DNA of 62,000 bases from Zygnema cylindricum (GCA_037447655.1 JBBHKE010002612.1:36530-98529), one strand, 5' to 3'; shown: positions 1-11,422, counted from the stretch's first letter. The notes: generated by a model from the letters alone, not told the origin. A program made the numbers and translations.

Positions 1-2166
1 CATATCACCTCTAAAGCTACCTCACTTAAATACAATATTCATAAATTCACTCCATCGAAATCTCCACTATACCCATAATTGACGACACCATTTATGGTAG
101 AAGACACTACTATTCAGTTAGTATCACAATTAGGGAAATTGCAGGTTAAATTGACCACACGTTTATGGTGGAAGACACCACTACTAAATCAGTTGAACTC
201 AAATTCAAATACCAGTATCAAAAAATATCAATCAAGATTTTACAAAAATCACAATTTCTTTCAACTATACAATTCATCGAAATTGTTTCTTGTGAAACTT
301 TGTACAATTAGAATTTATTTGTTTTTTATTTATTTTTTTATATTTTTTATTATTTAGAAGACATTAGAAAACACTAAACATTAGAAATTAGAAGACCAAA
401 TCTTAGATCCGATATCTTAGAGAATATCTTAGAGAAAGATCCATATCTTTTAAATAGTGTGGAATAAATTTGGGTCCTCAAGGGTTCCTTTTTCGCAAGC
501 GGGAATGTCAATCCTGCGACTGAGGTCAATGTGAGGTATTTTTTAAACTGGTTTTGGGGTTTATAAGAAAACCCTGTGTTCTCCTTCATTGAGAGAGATC
601 TCTGCAAGATTGTTGCTGAGTTGTAAGGTACTTACTCTTTTTAAGCATAGATAGGTTGGGAAACATGTGAGATTGTGGTTCATATTCAAAGCTTACTTCA
701 AAGCTACGTGAAGTGTAGAAAGCGGGGACATTTTTTGTGTTTTTAGTTTGAATTTTACTGAAGTAATATGCACTTTTTATCTTGCAGTTTGCTTTAGTAA
801 AAGCAAAACTTAAAACGTATAAGATGTCCTCTCCTTCCCCAATTTGAATCTAGGGTCCAAATAAACGTTTGGCCCAAAAACTAGACCAATGACAGAGATA
901 CTTGGGAGAGGCAACTGAGAATTAAGCCAAACCCTGTTTAAGTGTGCAAAAATGAAATGTTGGAGATTCGTTTGGTTGGAGGTAAAGCACAAATTATTGG
1001 TGACCCGGAAGCAACAGATATTGTATTCACAAGTGGAGCTAAAGTCATCGTTGTGGGACTCAATGTAAAGAGAAATACAATTATGACATGTTCTCCTTTC
1101 TCTTTCCCACCTTTCTAAATTTTCTCTCCCTATTTTTTTCCTTCTCACCTTATGTTCAGTTGAAATGGCTTTAATCCATGGATAGGACAGCCTTTATGTA
1201 AAGTTGCAATGGGGGTGGACCGAAGATTTCAGTTAATTTTGTCCGTATAAAAATAAATTCTTACAACAAATGATTCCGCGTTTTGAAGCTGTTTCAATTC
1301 TTGTTATGTACTGCAATATTATTATCTGAAGATGCCCGATATCTATTCATTCATGTATTTACCGGTTAGTATTCTCTCTGATATTATAGGTTGTAGAAGT
1401 GTACTACGGATATTGTGGATTGCTTTGTAAATACTATATAGGCGTTTTCAGTACTGAAACCTCCATTTGGGGAGCCTATATTTTTGTGGCAATAATTGCC
1501 ATTGTAGTTTGATTATGGCATTGTCTTCAAGTTGTGGCATAAATGCTTTTATTCGATAATAATTTTCGGGTTATATTAGGGTTTTTTAATTTAACAGTTC
1601 GATGATTAGATGGAAATAAAGCCAGGATTAAAAGGGGCAGAGGGGGATATGGTTAGCGGAAAAGAAAATGTATTTTTTTAATATGATTGTTGTACCTAAA
1701 TTCAACTATATGTTGTAGAATGAAGCATTTGAAGATTAACTTGTTTCAATTTCGGCCATATTTTTTTTTTGTGGTTAATTATGTTTACGGATTGATTGAA
1801 AATTGGCTAAAAATGATTGTTGTGTGAATGAATTATGATTATGGGTGTGCATCAAATGATGCCATCATCACCAATATTTATAGTAAGTTAATATTCATTT
1901 TCTATTGGTAAGTCAGACCAAGCTTATGGATCATCAACAAAGTTGTCAAGTTTTTTAAAATGTTCGATTCCTGATTCCTTTTAAGTTGTCGAGTTTTTTA
2001 AAATATTCGATTCCTGATTCCTTTTTCACGGTGGATTTTTTGCTTCATTTTTGTCGATGACTATTCATTTTTTTTTCATGCCCTGATTTTAATTTTAGAT
2101 TTCAAATTTTATTTTTCAAATGGTTGAATAAATTTTTTGTCCTTGACATAGTGATGATTTAATGAT
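1..2166. other. AT-rich stretch without a recognisable gene
   Basis: No open frame here has recognisable similarity or codon structure. The longest frames (79-357 plus, 810-1148 minus) are composition-driven. The only structure I can name is a degenerate repeat at about 60-200, listed separately. The stretch ends at the 5-bp target duplication of the family A retrotransposon. Confidence 0.6.
60..205 (+). repeat. Degenerate repeat with ATTTATGGTA-type core
   Basis: Two units about 80 bp apart carry 'ttatggt(a/g)gaagacac' preceded by 'gacacca' or 'gaccaca'. The core resembles the longer degenerate repeat field at 46425-47200 (ccacactatttatggta). The relation is by eye only. Confidence 0.35.
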
Positions 2167-2171
2167 TGGAA
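2167..2171. repeat. Target-site duplication TGGAA (left)
   Basis: TGGAA directly precedes the first LTR base (TGTTGATTTT at 2172) and recurs at 9886-9890 directly after the last LTR base (...GACA). Five bp is the usual Ty1/copia duplication length. It shows that everything from 2172 to 9885 behaves as one insertion. Confidence 0.85.
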
Positions 2172-2749
2172 TGTTGATTTTATATACGATTTTGGGCAAT
2201 ATCGGGTATCGTCGATTTTGTGTGACAGATGTCACATCACCGATTTTGTGTGACCGACGTCCCATCGTGGATCAGTACCATTCGTACGGACGGATGTCAG
2301 GATTTGGACGACATGGAGTCATACCATTATTACAATCATGCAGTTGTACATAGTCAGATCCAAGTGAACAGGCATGCATAGGCATCATTTCATTGGACCA
2401 CATTAAAGAGCGTTTTATGCATCAGACAGCATTGGAGTACAAAAGGCACTCAGAACAAACAAAAAGAACACCCTTCATCCATTAATGTAAAAACAGGTAG
2501 TACAGATCGTGAAGTAAGACAAAAATAGAGATCAGCTTTATTATAGAAAGTCGTTTGTAACTGTTGTCCTGAAAGGACCATTTATTAAAGCTGCGGCTTT
2601 CCTAAAATTCTATTATGTCTTTTTGCCTACTCTATTTGTTTGCTACGTATATCCCTCCCTACTTTTTCCCATCTCCCTTATCTAATTCTTCCTGTGACTC
2701 CCTAAAGCCCCTCTGTGTGATTGCCTACGCTAGGTCAACTGTTTGTGGC
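2172..2749 (+). repeat. Family A LTR, forward, 3' end missing
   Basis: Begins TGTTGATTTTATA like the 3' LTR at 9236 and follows it through the LTR body. It breaks off before the LTR end and passes at a GTGGC microhomology into a tRNA-derived segment. Confidence 0.8.
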
Positions 2750-2775
2750 AGCAGAAGCAAGGTCAGCCCATAACC
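2745..2775 (+). other. Copied initiator-tRNA(Met) 5' half trapped between inverted LTRs
   Basis: These 31 bases read like the 5' half of plant initiator tRNA-Met from the end of the acceptor stem to the anticodon loop: GTGGC, AGC(A)GAAGC, GGT, GCCCATAACC with the CAU anticodon, with a few substitutions and a 2-base deletion. They are followed immediately by the inverted LTR end (TGTTG). The homologous copy at 11423-11448 keeps GGTGGGCCCATAACC unmutated. Beyond the normal 15-bp primer site the sequence follows tRNA, not the element's own internal sequence, so I read it as a reverse-transcribed primer. The tRNA sequence is from general knowledge. Confidence 0.75.
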
Positions 2776-3357
2776 TGTTGCTTTTGGACATCCATCTGAG
2801 CGATCACGAAGGAATCCCCCGCGGCCACAGACAGTTGACCTAGCGCAGGCAATCACAGCTCAGGCAATCACACAGAGGGGCTTTAGGGAGTCACAGGAAT
2901 ATTTAGACAGGAGAGATAAGAATGATTAAAGAGGGATATATTTAGCAAACAGATAAAAATAGGCAAAGAGACAGGATAGAATTGTAGGAAAGCCGTAGCT
3001 TTAATAAATGGTCCACTTAGGACAAAAGTGTCACAAAAGACTTTCTCTAATAAAGCCAAATTTTATTCCTTGTCTTACATGACTATGTCAAAACTGCTAT
3101 TCTTGCATTAATGGATGAAGGGTATTCTTCTTGTCTGTTCTAAGTGCCTTTTGTACTCTAATGTTGTCTTCCTTTTGTACTCTAATGCTGTCTGTATGCA
3201 TAAAACACTCTTTAATGTGGTCCATTGAAATGATGCATACGCATGCTTGTTCACTTGGATCTGACTATGTACAACTGCATGATTCTAATAATGGTATGAC
3301 TCCATGTCGTCCAAATCCTGACATCCGTCCGTACGAATGGTACTGTTCTACGATGTC
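2776..3357 (-). repeat. Family A LTR in reverse orientation
   Basis: Reverse complement of the LTR body, from its CAACA end at 2776 to a point about 90 bp short of its TG start near 3357. Together with the flanking forward copies it makes two large imperfect inverted repeats. Confidence 0.8.
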
Positions 3358-3934
3358 ACAGGTGTCACATCGCCGATTTTGTGTGATCGACGTCACATCG
3401 TGGAACAGTACCATTTGTACGGACGGATGTCAGGATTTGGACAACATGGAGTCATACCATTATTACAATCATGCATTTGTACATAGTCAGATCCAAGTGA
3501 ACAAGCATGCGCAGGCATCATTTCATTGGACCACATTAAAGAGCGTTTTATGCATACGGACAGCATTAGAGTAGAAAAGGCACTCAGAACAGACAAGAAG
3601 AATACCCTTCATCCATTAATGCAAGAATAGCAGTTCGACATAGTCAAGTAAGACAACGAATATGATTTGGCTTTATTACGGAAAGTCTTTTTAACATTTT
3701 TGTCCTAAGTGGACCATTTATTAAAGCTACGGCTTTCCTACAATTCTATCTTGTCTCTTTTCCTATTTTATCTGTTTGCTAATTATATCCCTTCGTAATC
3801 ATTCCTATCTCTCTTATCTAAATATTATGTGAATTCCTAAGTCCCTCCGTGTGTATTGACCTGTGGCTGGTCTAAGCTATCTGTGGCTACGGGAATCCCT
3901 TCTCGCTAGCACGGATCATAGACCCAGAGCAACA
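3358..3934 (+). repeat. Family A 5' LTR, forward, first ~50 bp missing
   Basis: Matches the 3' LTR at 9236-9885 from about its base 52 to its end (...GAGCAACA). It joins the reverse LTR at a short palindrome-like junction (gatgtcac / gtgtcacatc) and is followed directly by the primer-binding site. Confidence 0.8.
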
Positions 3935-3949
3935 GGTTATGGGCCCACC
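3935..3949 (+). promoter_or_regulatory. Primer-binding site for half tRNA-iMet, family A
   Basis: GGTTATGGGCCCACC is the exact complement of the plant initiator-tRNA anticodon stem-loop (GGTGGGCCCATAACC), an internal site and not the tRNA 3' end. This is the priming mode known for Drosophila copia. The embedded ATG at 3939 opens the gag frame (M-G-P-P-I). Confidence 0.8.
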
Positions 3950-4783
3950 TATATGGGGCCCAAAGGAGTTCGAATTTTTGGAATAGGAAAGCGGCGGCCA
4001 GTTCAACAAGGCCGTGAGTAGAAGAGGAGAACTGGTTACCTCTGCAACGAAAACACCAAAAGAAGGTGGAGCGGGTCAAAAATCATTCATTGGATGTGAG
4101 TGAAAGGGGAGACTTGGAGAATGACCTCCAAGGGCTCAAAGGGGAAAGGTTACCACTGAAGACATCAACCATATCAGACAAGATCAAACTAATGCGATTG
4201 CAAACTTATGCAGTCTACAATGAGATGATATCAATCAAATAAAACATTTCCCATTTCTCTAGAAACCTAGTCAAAGCAGAATCGGCTGGACTAAACCTTC
4301 CAACAGTCACTAAAATTTCATTGCTACTCTTATCTCTACCTCATGAGTTTACAACAGCTCTCACCAGTCTAGAGGGCAGCAAAAGAAGGAGTGGAAGTGG
4401 GAGGAGGTTATCAAGAAGCTGATAGCTACCGATGGCTCCACCGAGGTGGTGATGCCCGAGAAGGCTTCCCAGAGTGAGCATGGCATCAACGAAAAGAGTG
4501 GTCAAAAATTAACAAAGTAAGTGATAGGGTAGAGACCAAGAAAACAAGTAATCAAAAGAATTTTGTGTGCAAAACAAGCATCCAAATTACAGACGGAGAA
4601 GATCACAGCAGAGAGGGAAGAGGTAGAATAGATAACGGTAGAGGAGAGGATAATGAAGACAGAAAAACCTCTCACAACCACATCACAGACCACACTCCAG
4701 ACAGCATCATGATCTCGAACGCAAGCCTCTTTCCAACGGTAGATGCTAAGAAAGGAGAAGGTATGCCACGATGGCAGAAATGA
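3939..4783 (+). pseudogene. Broken gag-like gene, family A
   Basis: Homologous to the gag of family B (19680). It starts M-G-P-P-I-W-G-P-K-E-F-E but meets a stop within 20 codons. Matching stretches continue at about 4096-4240 (E-N-D-L-Q-G-L-K-G-E), a stop at about 4240, then V-K-A-E-S-A-G-L-N-L-P and K-I-S-L-L-L-L-S-L-P-H-E-F at 4270-4360, a frameshift near 4380, and a last open piece 4565-4783 (S-I-Q-I-T-D-G-E-D-H). The L-L-L-S-L-P and E-x-x-x-K-L-I-A-x-D pattern is typical of copia-type capsid regions. It has at least two stops and one frameshift and is not functional. Confidence 0.7.
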
Positions 4784-7700
4784 GGAGGACGTGAACTTAC
4801 CAAGCTCGGGAAATCATCCGAGGAGATTCAGCGAGAGAATCGGAAAAGACAGTCTAACACAATCTCCTCCATGTAGGATCCCCAAGAGGAGTCGCCAAGG
4901 CACCTTGCCGTAGGCAACGTCCACACAACAGCAGATCCCAAAGTTCGAAGCACTAAGCGATGGGAAGCCATCCTGCCAAAAAGAAAGCAAGCACTAAGAA
5001 AGGACAAAGAAGCGGTTGAAAAGGACGACAACAAAGTTCAGGTCCCTCAAGCAGTCAGAAAGGACAAAGAAGCGGTTGAAAAGGAAAACAAGGACGACAA
5101 CAAAGTTCAAGTCTCTCACACAGAGAACCGAAACAACAATCATGTGTGCTACACGGTTAGATCCACAAAGGTTGCACGAACAACAACAACGATTAATCAT
5201 GGCTAACGCAAGACGAGCACCAACGGCTCAAAGATGAACACTAACAGAAACAAAGACCCCGAAATGCAAGAACATTTTTGTCAGAAGGAGACAACCGAGA
5301 GATCTCACCAGGAGAGTCTCTCACCTCAAAAAAACATAAGTGGGAGGTCTTACAAAAAGGGAGTCGAAAATGTTGTAATGGAAGAAACCACGCTTCAGGT
5401 GTCACCGAATGGCACCACATCGAGTAGTTTCACCTCAAAACGGCTAGAAACCACGACAAGGGAAAATTGCGGAGAGATCACTAAGAGTGCTCCAAATCAA
5501 ATGAGCACTCCATCATCAACAATCTGCAAGGAGGACGAGACAAACGTCCTGCAAGAAAACGGCACAGTGATCGTCAGTCAATCAAAGCAAAGGGAGAAAG
5601 ATTGCACACTAACCATGCATGTTGATACAAGAAATCAAGCGACAAATGAATCTATCGCCAGCAAACAAGAAGTTCAAAAGATTGCAGGTGTACAAGACAT
5701 GACCTCAACAAACGGATGGAATCGAATGCATGACAAGAGAGAGGAAAAAGGGGAAGTAGATTCAAAAACTTACCTTAAGAATCTTGAAAAATCGAGAGGC
5801 AATCCCAAGCTAGATGACAATAGAGGTGGTAGTAGAGAGAACCAAAAACACTCTCTCAGTCATCGTCGGTCTAGGCAGCACGGGCAGCGTGTTGAGAACT
5901 AGCTCAAATGAAAACATAGTCCAATATCTGCATAAAGAGAGAGGGATCAGAAATCAGTTCTCTGATCGCAAAAACCATGACAGCAAAAACCCTGCAGAAA
6001 GTGGAATAGTGGCATAGTGGCAGAAAAACCCAAAGGTAGCAAACCACATGCAGAAAGTGGAATAGTGGCAGAAAAACCCAAAGGTATCAAACCACATGCT
6101 AGACATCTCATAGAAACCAAGAGTCTAGGGGGCTTTAGCAGCGGAAGCATTGATGAGCAAGGGATAGAGAGAAGATAGATAAAGAAAGAAAAACAACACA
6201 TAGAAATGAAAGAAAAGGAGATACAAAACAGTGGGAGAAAGGAGAAAGAATCAAAAGAAAAAGGGGTGAACTTACTAACCTGCAGGTACAAGATCAGAAG
6301 TACAGGTGACACGGTCAGCTGGAGTCACCACCATCACTCTCCAATTTTCTCCTCCATCGATGAAGGAAGACTGCTTCGGCATCCGAAGAAGCATCCGAAA
6401 TTCAGAAAAATCTGTCAAAAATGCCACAGGAGAAAGCAAGAAAAGTTTGTGAGTCGGCGAAATTGGTGTCCATTTTGATACAAACGCCGAGAAGAAACAA
6501 AAAGGATCAACAAGGACTGAAGCATGAGTCAGATCAAAGGAGCAAAGAAAACAGCTCAGAGAATCTTGGAACATTTGCATCACACGGTAAGAAAAAATGT
6601 CTCAAAAGCGACAATTCGTGTTTTACCTCAAGCATGGAAGACATGGCCGAATGAGACGGAGAGCGGAAAGAAACCAGTTGGCTCTCCTAATGCCTCATCC
6701 CTTAGAGATAGAAGAAGCGGACCTGCACATAGAGGTCCACAAGTGACATCAGATGTCAAAGACAAGATATCCAAAAATCTGCCACAAATAATTCAGGTGG
6801 ATAAGATTGGAAATCAAAAGGTAAAAGTCAAGAAAAATCCTAAAATAGATTTGCTACATGCAAAGGAACAAAAGAGTGGATGAAACCAAAGGAGAGAATC
6901 GGCTGAGAAGTTACCTTACAGCTTAGAGATAGTGGGAGATTTCGGATCCCCTCCACTATGTTTTTTTGAGAAATCCATCGATTTCACCACCAAATCTGCG
7001 AGCAAGGAAACCCAGATGTTAGAGGATGTGAAAGAGGGTAGAGGAGTACAAAAATACAGGTCATTCAAAGATGCGTTGCTCGGAAATTCTAAGGAAACAG
7101 AAACAATCAAGCAAGCACCCAAGGAAGGAGTAAGTAACACTCACCTTGAGGAGGAAGAAAATCCGGAGGCTCAGATTCATCCACATTCGAGTTCATGCGC
7201 CAAACAGGCGCAAAAGGAGTGATCAGCCCTAGGGAACGCAGCGGAACACGTGGAGGAGCAAGAGGAAGAAAACCTAACCCCAATTCCTAACCCTACATCA
7301 ATGTCCATTTTCAGCCTGCAGATTGCTAAAAATCAGATTGGAGGATTGGCGGCGGCTTCAAGAGGAAGCAAAAGAAGGAAGAGATGAGGGATAGCTTCAG
7401 CAATGAAGCTTAAGGAAAGAAGGAGAGCACTAAAGAAAGTGCTAAGGGGAGATGTCGAACTTAGAGAGGGGGAGAGGGGCGAACAGTCAGCAGGCAGGAA
7501 AAACTGCGAAAGTTGCTCAAACCCTAGAAAAGTTGGCATAAGTACACTTGATGCCAACGTAAAAGACAACTTCGTACAAATTGAAGGTACCTTCCCTAAA
7601 TCGCGGCGAAGGCGCACGATCGAATTTGAACCTTCAATTGAAACCCTTGATTCAAATCTAAGTGTACAGCAAAGTACATTAAAGTCTCGGCCAAATGAGA

Positions 7701-8440
7701 CTTCGCCATATGCGCGGCCGGAACGCATACGACGTCACGACATCAAAGTTTTTTATTCGTGGGCGACGGCATATTGGGCGACAAGTCATACGTGAAACGT
7801 AGGATTGGCGACAACCACGCGACGGCGACGTTAAAATCCGCAATCGCAATCCACACCATTGAAACCGAAATCAAAGAACAGCGAGCGCCGTTCGATTTCA
7901 CTAACAAGTTTCTCGCAGGTACATCGAGATTGCACGCAGGTACATCGAGAATATTCAACGGACGAGGGCCATCCGAACTTGTCGACGGTCAAGGACCATC
8001 CAGTTGGCGACGAACGAGGCCCATCTAAGATGACGTTGAAACCTACATCAAAGCTATCGAATCGACGGCCTTGGAGATTTACGAATCCAAAGATCGACGG
8101 ATGTGGGATTCCCGAGCACCCACATCAAGTAGACGAGCTCCACTTGTTTAATCACAAGGGAATCACATCGGATTCCAATGTTTACATGAAAATCTTGTCA
8201 CCATGCGACGAAACAATTTCACATGCGAAAGTGGGAGGAAATTTCGAACCTCCCAAAATTCACGCCGTACAGGTTCACAGTTTGAACGGACGCGCGGCAA
8301 TTTCCACTGGCATGGATCAATGCGACTTTTATAATTACGGGCGACTTCGAATCGACCCGATGCTATCTCAAAGCGATCTCTTACGCGAACCCATGTCACC
8401 GCAAACCAGAGGTCGCAAAAGTCAAAAAAAATCATACCCG
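4784..8440 (+). other. Family A internal region with lysine/serine-rich open frames
   Basis: Purine-rich plus strand carrying disconnected open frames (5234-5902, 222 codons; 6524-6883; 6932-7222; 7859-8476), all hydrophilic, rich in K, S, E, N and T, without catalytic motifs. One short peptide, S-F-K-D-A-L-L near 7060-7080, is shared with family B (near 22655), and the nucleotide differences inside it fall at third codon positions of the plus frame, a hint of past protein-level selection. The minus strand carries several consensus splice-donor-like sites (4800, 5773, 7144). It may be a degenerate second gag-like ORF or captured host sequence. Confidence 0.45.
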
Positions 8441-9225
8441 AAACCGACCGTTTTTTTTTTTTCAAAATCTGAGTAACCGACGCCCGACCAAGTTTTGTCA
8501 CGCTCCAAAATTGTTAACCGTTAACCGACCGTCGTTTACGAAAAATAAAATTAACCGAATCTTGATTTTTCGCGACTAACCGTGCCCGCCCGTAACCGAA
8601 AAAGTACAAAATTAATCAATGTACGACGGAATAAGCCAATAATTACGATTTGTCGCATTCCTTAAGATTTGCGAAATGAATAGTGTTACTACCGTGTCAG
8701 ATTTGCGACGCTTTGTCGCGTTCCCTAAGATTTGCGAAATGAATAATGTACTACTGTGTCAGATTTGCGACGCTTTGTCGCGTTGCCTAAGATTTTCGAA
8801 ATGAATATTGTACTACCGTGTCAGATTTGAGACGCTTTGTCGCTTTCCCTAAGATTTTCGAAATAAATAGTGTACTATCGTGTCAGATTTGCAACGCTTT
8901 GTCGCGTTCCCTTTGATTTGCGAAATAAATAGCTTACTACAGTACCGTGTCAGATTTGCGACGTTAATCATGATGCCACGTACTTCCACGATACCAAAAG
9001 TACAAAGAACAATAATGTTGGAAAAAAAAAGTACAATTTTTCTTTTTTTTTGGTATTTTGTTGGACCGACCGTAACTAACCGTTTTTTTTTCCTGGTGAG
9101 TCAACCGACTGTAACCGCCTGACCCCCAAAATTTGGCAACCGAATCCGTTCCGGATCCGGCGCGGGCGGTCGGTTAACGGTCGGTCACTGTTTCGGTTGA
9201 CCGTTCGCGACCTCTGCCGCAAACT
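8440..9225. repeat. ACCG-rich block with inverted CCGACCGTTAACCG motifs
   Basis: Motifs such as TTAACCGTTAACCGACCG (about 8513-8531) occur near one end and their reverse complement (GGTCGGTTAACGGTCGGT, about 9168-9186) near the other, with a tandem array between them. The composition differs from the rest of the element. This could be a small inverted-repeat (MITE-like) insertion inside family A, but I see no clean terminal repeat or target duplication. Confidence 0.4.
8648..8962 (+). repeat. Tandem repeat, about 62-bp unit, about 5 copies
   Basis: Units contain 'gtgtcagatttgcgacgctt', 'tgtcgcgttccctaagattt' and 'gcgaaat(g/a)aatagtgtac', repeated about five times with roughly 5-10% drift. 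The array lies inside the ACCG-rich block. Confidence 0.8.
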
Positions 9226-9235
9226 CGAGTGAGAG
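9218..9235 (+). promoter_or_regulatory. Polypurine-tract region before the 3' LTR, family A
   Basis: AAACTCGAGTGAGAG immediately precedes TGTTGATTTT. Family B has AAGCTCGAGTGGGAG in the same place (24040-24055). The tract is short and interrupted, but its position and conservation support a plus-strand priming role. Confidence 0.6.
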
Positions 9236-9885
9236 TGTTGATTTTATATGCGATTTTGGGCAATATCGGGTATCGCCGATTTTGTGTGACAAGTGTCACA
9301 TCGCCGATTTTGTGTGATCGACATCACATCGTGGAACAGTACCATTCGTACGGACGGATGTCAGGATTTGGACGACATGGAGTCATACCATTATTACAAT
9401 CATGCAGTTGTACATAGTCAGATCTAAGTGAACAAGCATGCGTAGGCATCATTTCATTTGACCACATTAAAGAGCGTTTTATGCATACAGACAACATTAG
9501 AGTACAAAAGGCACTCAGAACAGACAAGAAGAATACCCTTCATCCATTAATGCAAAAATAGTAGTTCAGACATAGTCAAGTAAGACAAGGAATAGAATTT
9601 AGCTTTATTAGAGAAAGTCTTTTGTAACATTTTTTTCCTAAGTGGACCATTTATTAAAGCTACGGCTTTCCAACAATTCTATCTTGTCTCTTTGCCTATT
9701 TTATCTGTTTGCTAATTATAACCCTCCCTAATCATTCCTATCTCTCCTGTTTAAATATTACGTGACTCCCTAAGCCCCTCCATGTGTATTGACCTGTGGC
9801 CGGTCTAAGCTATCTGTGGCTACGGGAATATCTGTGGCTACGGGAATCCCTTCCCATTAGCTCAGATGACCGACCCAGATCGACA
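9236..9885 (+). repeat. Family A 3' LTR (650 bp)
   Basis: Complete LTR, TGTTGATTTTATATG...CGACCCAGATCGACA. It contains two diverged tandem blocks of TCGCCGATTTTGTGTGA near the start and a short duplicated 'tctgtggctacgggaa' near 9815-9847. It is followed at once by the target duplication TGGAA. Confidence 0.85.
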
Positions 9886-9890
9886 TGGAA
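9886..9890. repeat. Target-site duplication TGGAA (right)
   Basis: Identical to 2167-2171 and directly abutting the 3' LTR. Confidence 0.85.
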
Positions 9891-10852
9891 TAATAGTTTT
9901 ATAGCTTTTATGAAGTCCACTTTGCTTTTATTTTCAGTGTAATTTAGTGTAATCAAAGCCCAAAAAACATATAATCTCACGTTCAAAAGGCAGATTTTGT
10001 GATTGAACTTCAAAAAAGTACCTCTACTTTAGAGTATCTATTTTTGAGGATATCTTGGTGTCCCTCTCCCTCTCCCTCTCTCTCCCCATCCCCCTCTCCC
10101 TCTTCCATCACACAGTAAGTATATTTTGAAGCACCAGTATTAGTGAACTTGGGGTGTATTATCCATATATGAGTATTCATATTTTGCTACTATTCCACAC
10201 TAAAAATCACTCAAACAAAAGTTACTCTAAGTACCGAAATAAAGCTCATTAATGTTGTACATAAACTATTTCAAAAGCGTCAAACAATTAACATCCAACC
10301 TTCAATTTTGCCTCCATTTCGATAGCAAACATCAAACAATGACGGACTCTCCTCCGAAAAGACTTCCCACCATTTTCAGAGCCACACTAAAGCTAGTAGT
10401 AAGCGACTCGTCTACAGTGTGCTTACAGTCCAATAGCCGGACTTCAAATGTTGAAGGTTTTATTGCACAAAAACAAGATCATCGACTTCGTTTACAAAGC
10501 CATCTCAAGTTCACCTACCCATGCCGACAGAAAAGGACGAATTCAGCAAAAAAAGACGAATTGAGTTGCGATTTCCACTCTGTGGGACGTTTGAATTTCA
10601 ATCTTTTAAGTCAGTTTTAAAGTTTTTAAAGTTTTTTAGAGATTTTTTTTTAAGTTTTTTAGATTTTTAAGTTAAAAGTGTATATTGATCGGAAGTATCT
10701 AAATGGGTAAAAGCTTTGGTCTTAAGGTGTTTTTTAAATGTAAATGGTTTTTTAGGTTTTACAGGATTGGTTTCAGTCTGGGAGATTCCCTTGTAAACAA
10801 TCGCAGAAAGGTTGGGTAAAATTATTCTCGTTAGGGATTGTTGTAGTAGTGC
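9891..10852. other. Spacer without a recognisable gene
   Basis: Unique-looking DNA with a short CT-rich microsatellite (10061-10110). A 122-codon plus frame (10252-10620) has no family resemblance and is probably chance. Near 10622-10670 the sequence is T-rich. Confidence 0.5.
10061..10110 (+). repeat. (CCCTCT)n microsatellite
   Basis: About 50 bp of CCCTCT/CTCTCC units. Confidence 0.8.
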
Positions 10853-10918
10853 TCCGTATGCTTCGGGCGAAGTGCATTCCCATAGTGTGACGGGCGGTGA
10901 GTACAAGGCCCGGGTACA

Positions 10919-10968
<50 letters not shown>

Positions 10969-10974
10969 TTCTCG
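10853..10974 (-). pseudogene. Mitochondrial-type small-subunit rRNA fragment
   Basis: The plus strand shows the reverse complement of the 3' domain of a bacterial-type SSU rRNA: the universally conserved GACGGGCGGTG-GTACAAGGCC region (with GAG where TGT is usual) and CGCGATTACTAGCGATTCC. The neighbouring ACCGCGGCATGCTGATCCGC and CAACTTCATGTTCTCGA variants are those I associate with plant mitochondrial rRNA (alphaproteobacterial type) and not plastid rRNA. Only about 120 bp is present and it is joined directly to a truncated family A LTR, so it is a nuclear insertion, not a working gene. Confidence 0.8.
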
Positions 10975-11422
10975 ATTTGGACGACATGGAGTCATACCAT
11001 TATTACAATCATGCAGTTGTACATAGTCAGATCCAAGTGAACAGGCATGCATAGGCATCATTTCATTGGACCACATTAAAGAGCGTTTTATGCATCAGAC
11101 AACATTAGAGTACAAAAGGCACTCAGAACAAACAAAAAGAACACCCTTCATCCATTAATGTAAAAATAGGTAGTACAGATCGTGAAGTAAGACAAAAATA
11201 GAGATTGGCTTTATTATAGAAAGTCGTTTGTAACTATTGTCCTGAAAGGACCATTTATTAAAGCCGCGGCTTTCCTAAAATTCTATTATGTCTCTTTGCC
11301 TACTCTATTTGTTTGCTACGTATATCCCTCCCTACTTTTTCCCATCTCCCTTATCTAATTCGTCCTGTGACTCCCTAAAGCCGCTCTGTGTGATTGCCTA
11401 CGCTAGGTCAACAGTTTGTGCA

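Larger units (their letters stand above)
2172..9885 (+). mobile_element. Non-autonomous LTR retrotransposon, family A
   Basis: The element is bounded by TGGAA duplications. Its 3' LTR (9236-9885, 650 bp) is complete; its 5' end is a stack of three partial LTRs in forward, reverse and forward orientation. The internal part starts with a half-tRNA-type primer site at 3935 and a broken gag frame, and continues with lysine/serine/glutamate-rich open frames. No protease, integrase, reverse transcriptase or RNase H motif was found, so it must have relied on another element's enzymes. The gag fragment and primer site tie it to the Ty1/copia group. It is related to family B (19069-24663) in gag and in the overall layout of the internal region, but its LTR sequence differs. 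Confidence 0.85.

Noticed and set aside
3131-3574. 147-codon ORF (and its twin at 11803-12246)
   Set aside because: Lies across the reverse/forward LTR junction; it is LTR sequence read through a palindrome.
4994-5200. Repeated small minus frames reading L-N-F-V-V-V-L-F-N-R-F-F-V-L-S
   Set aside because: Produced by a short tandem duplication (AAGGACAAAGAAGCGGTTGA units at about 5000-5080) in family A, not by a gene.
10853-10974. Bacterial contamination indicated by 16S-like sequence
   Set aside because: Only about 120 bp, fused to a eukaryotic LTR repeat, and closest in memory to plant mitochondrial rRNA; a contaminant contig would carry a full gene and bacterial neighbours.
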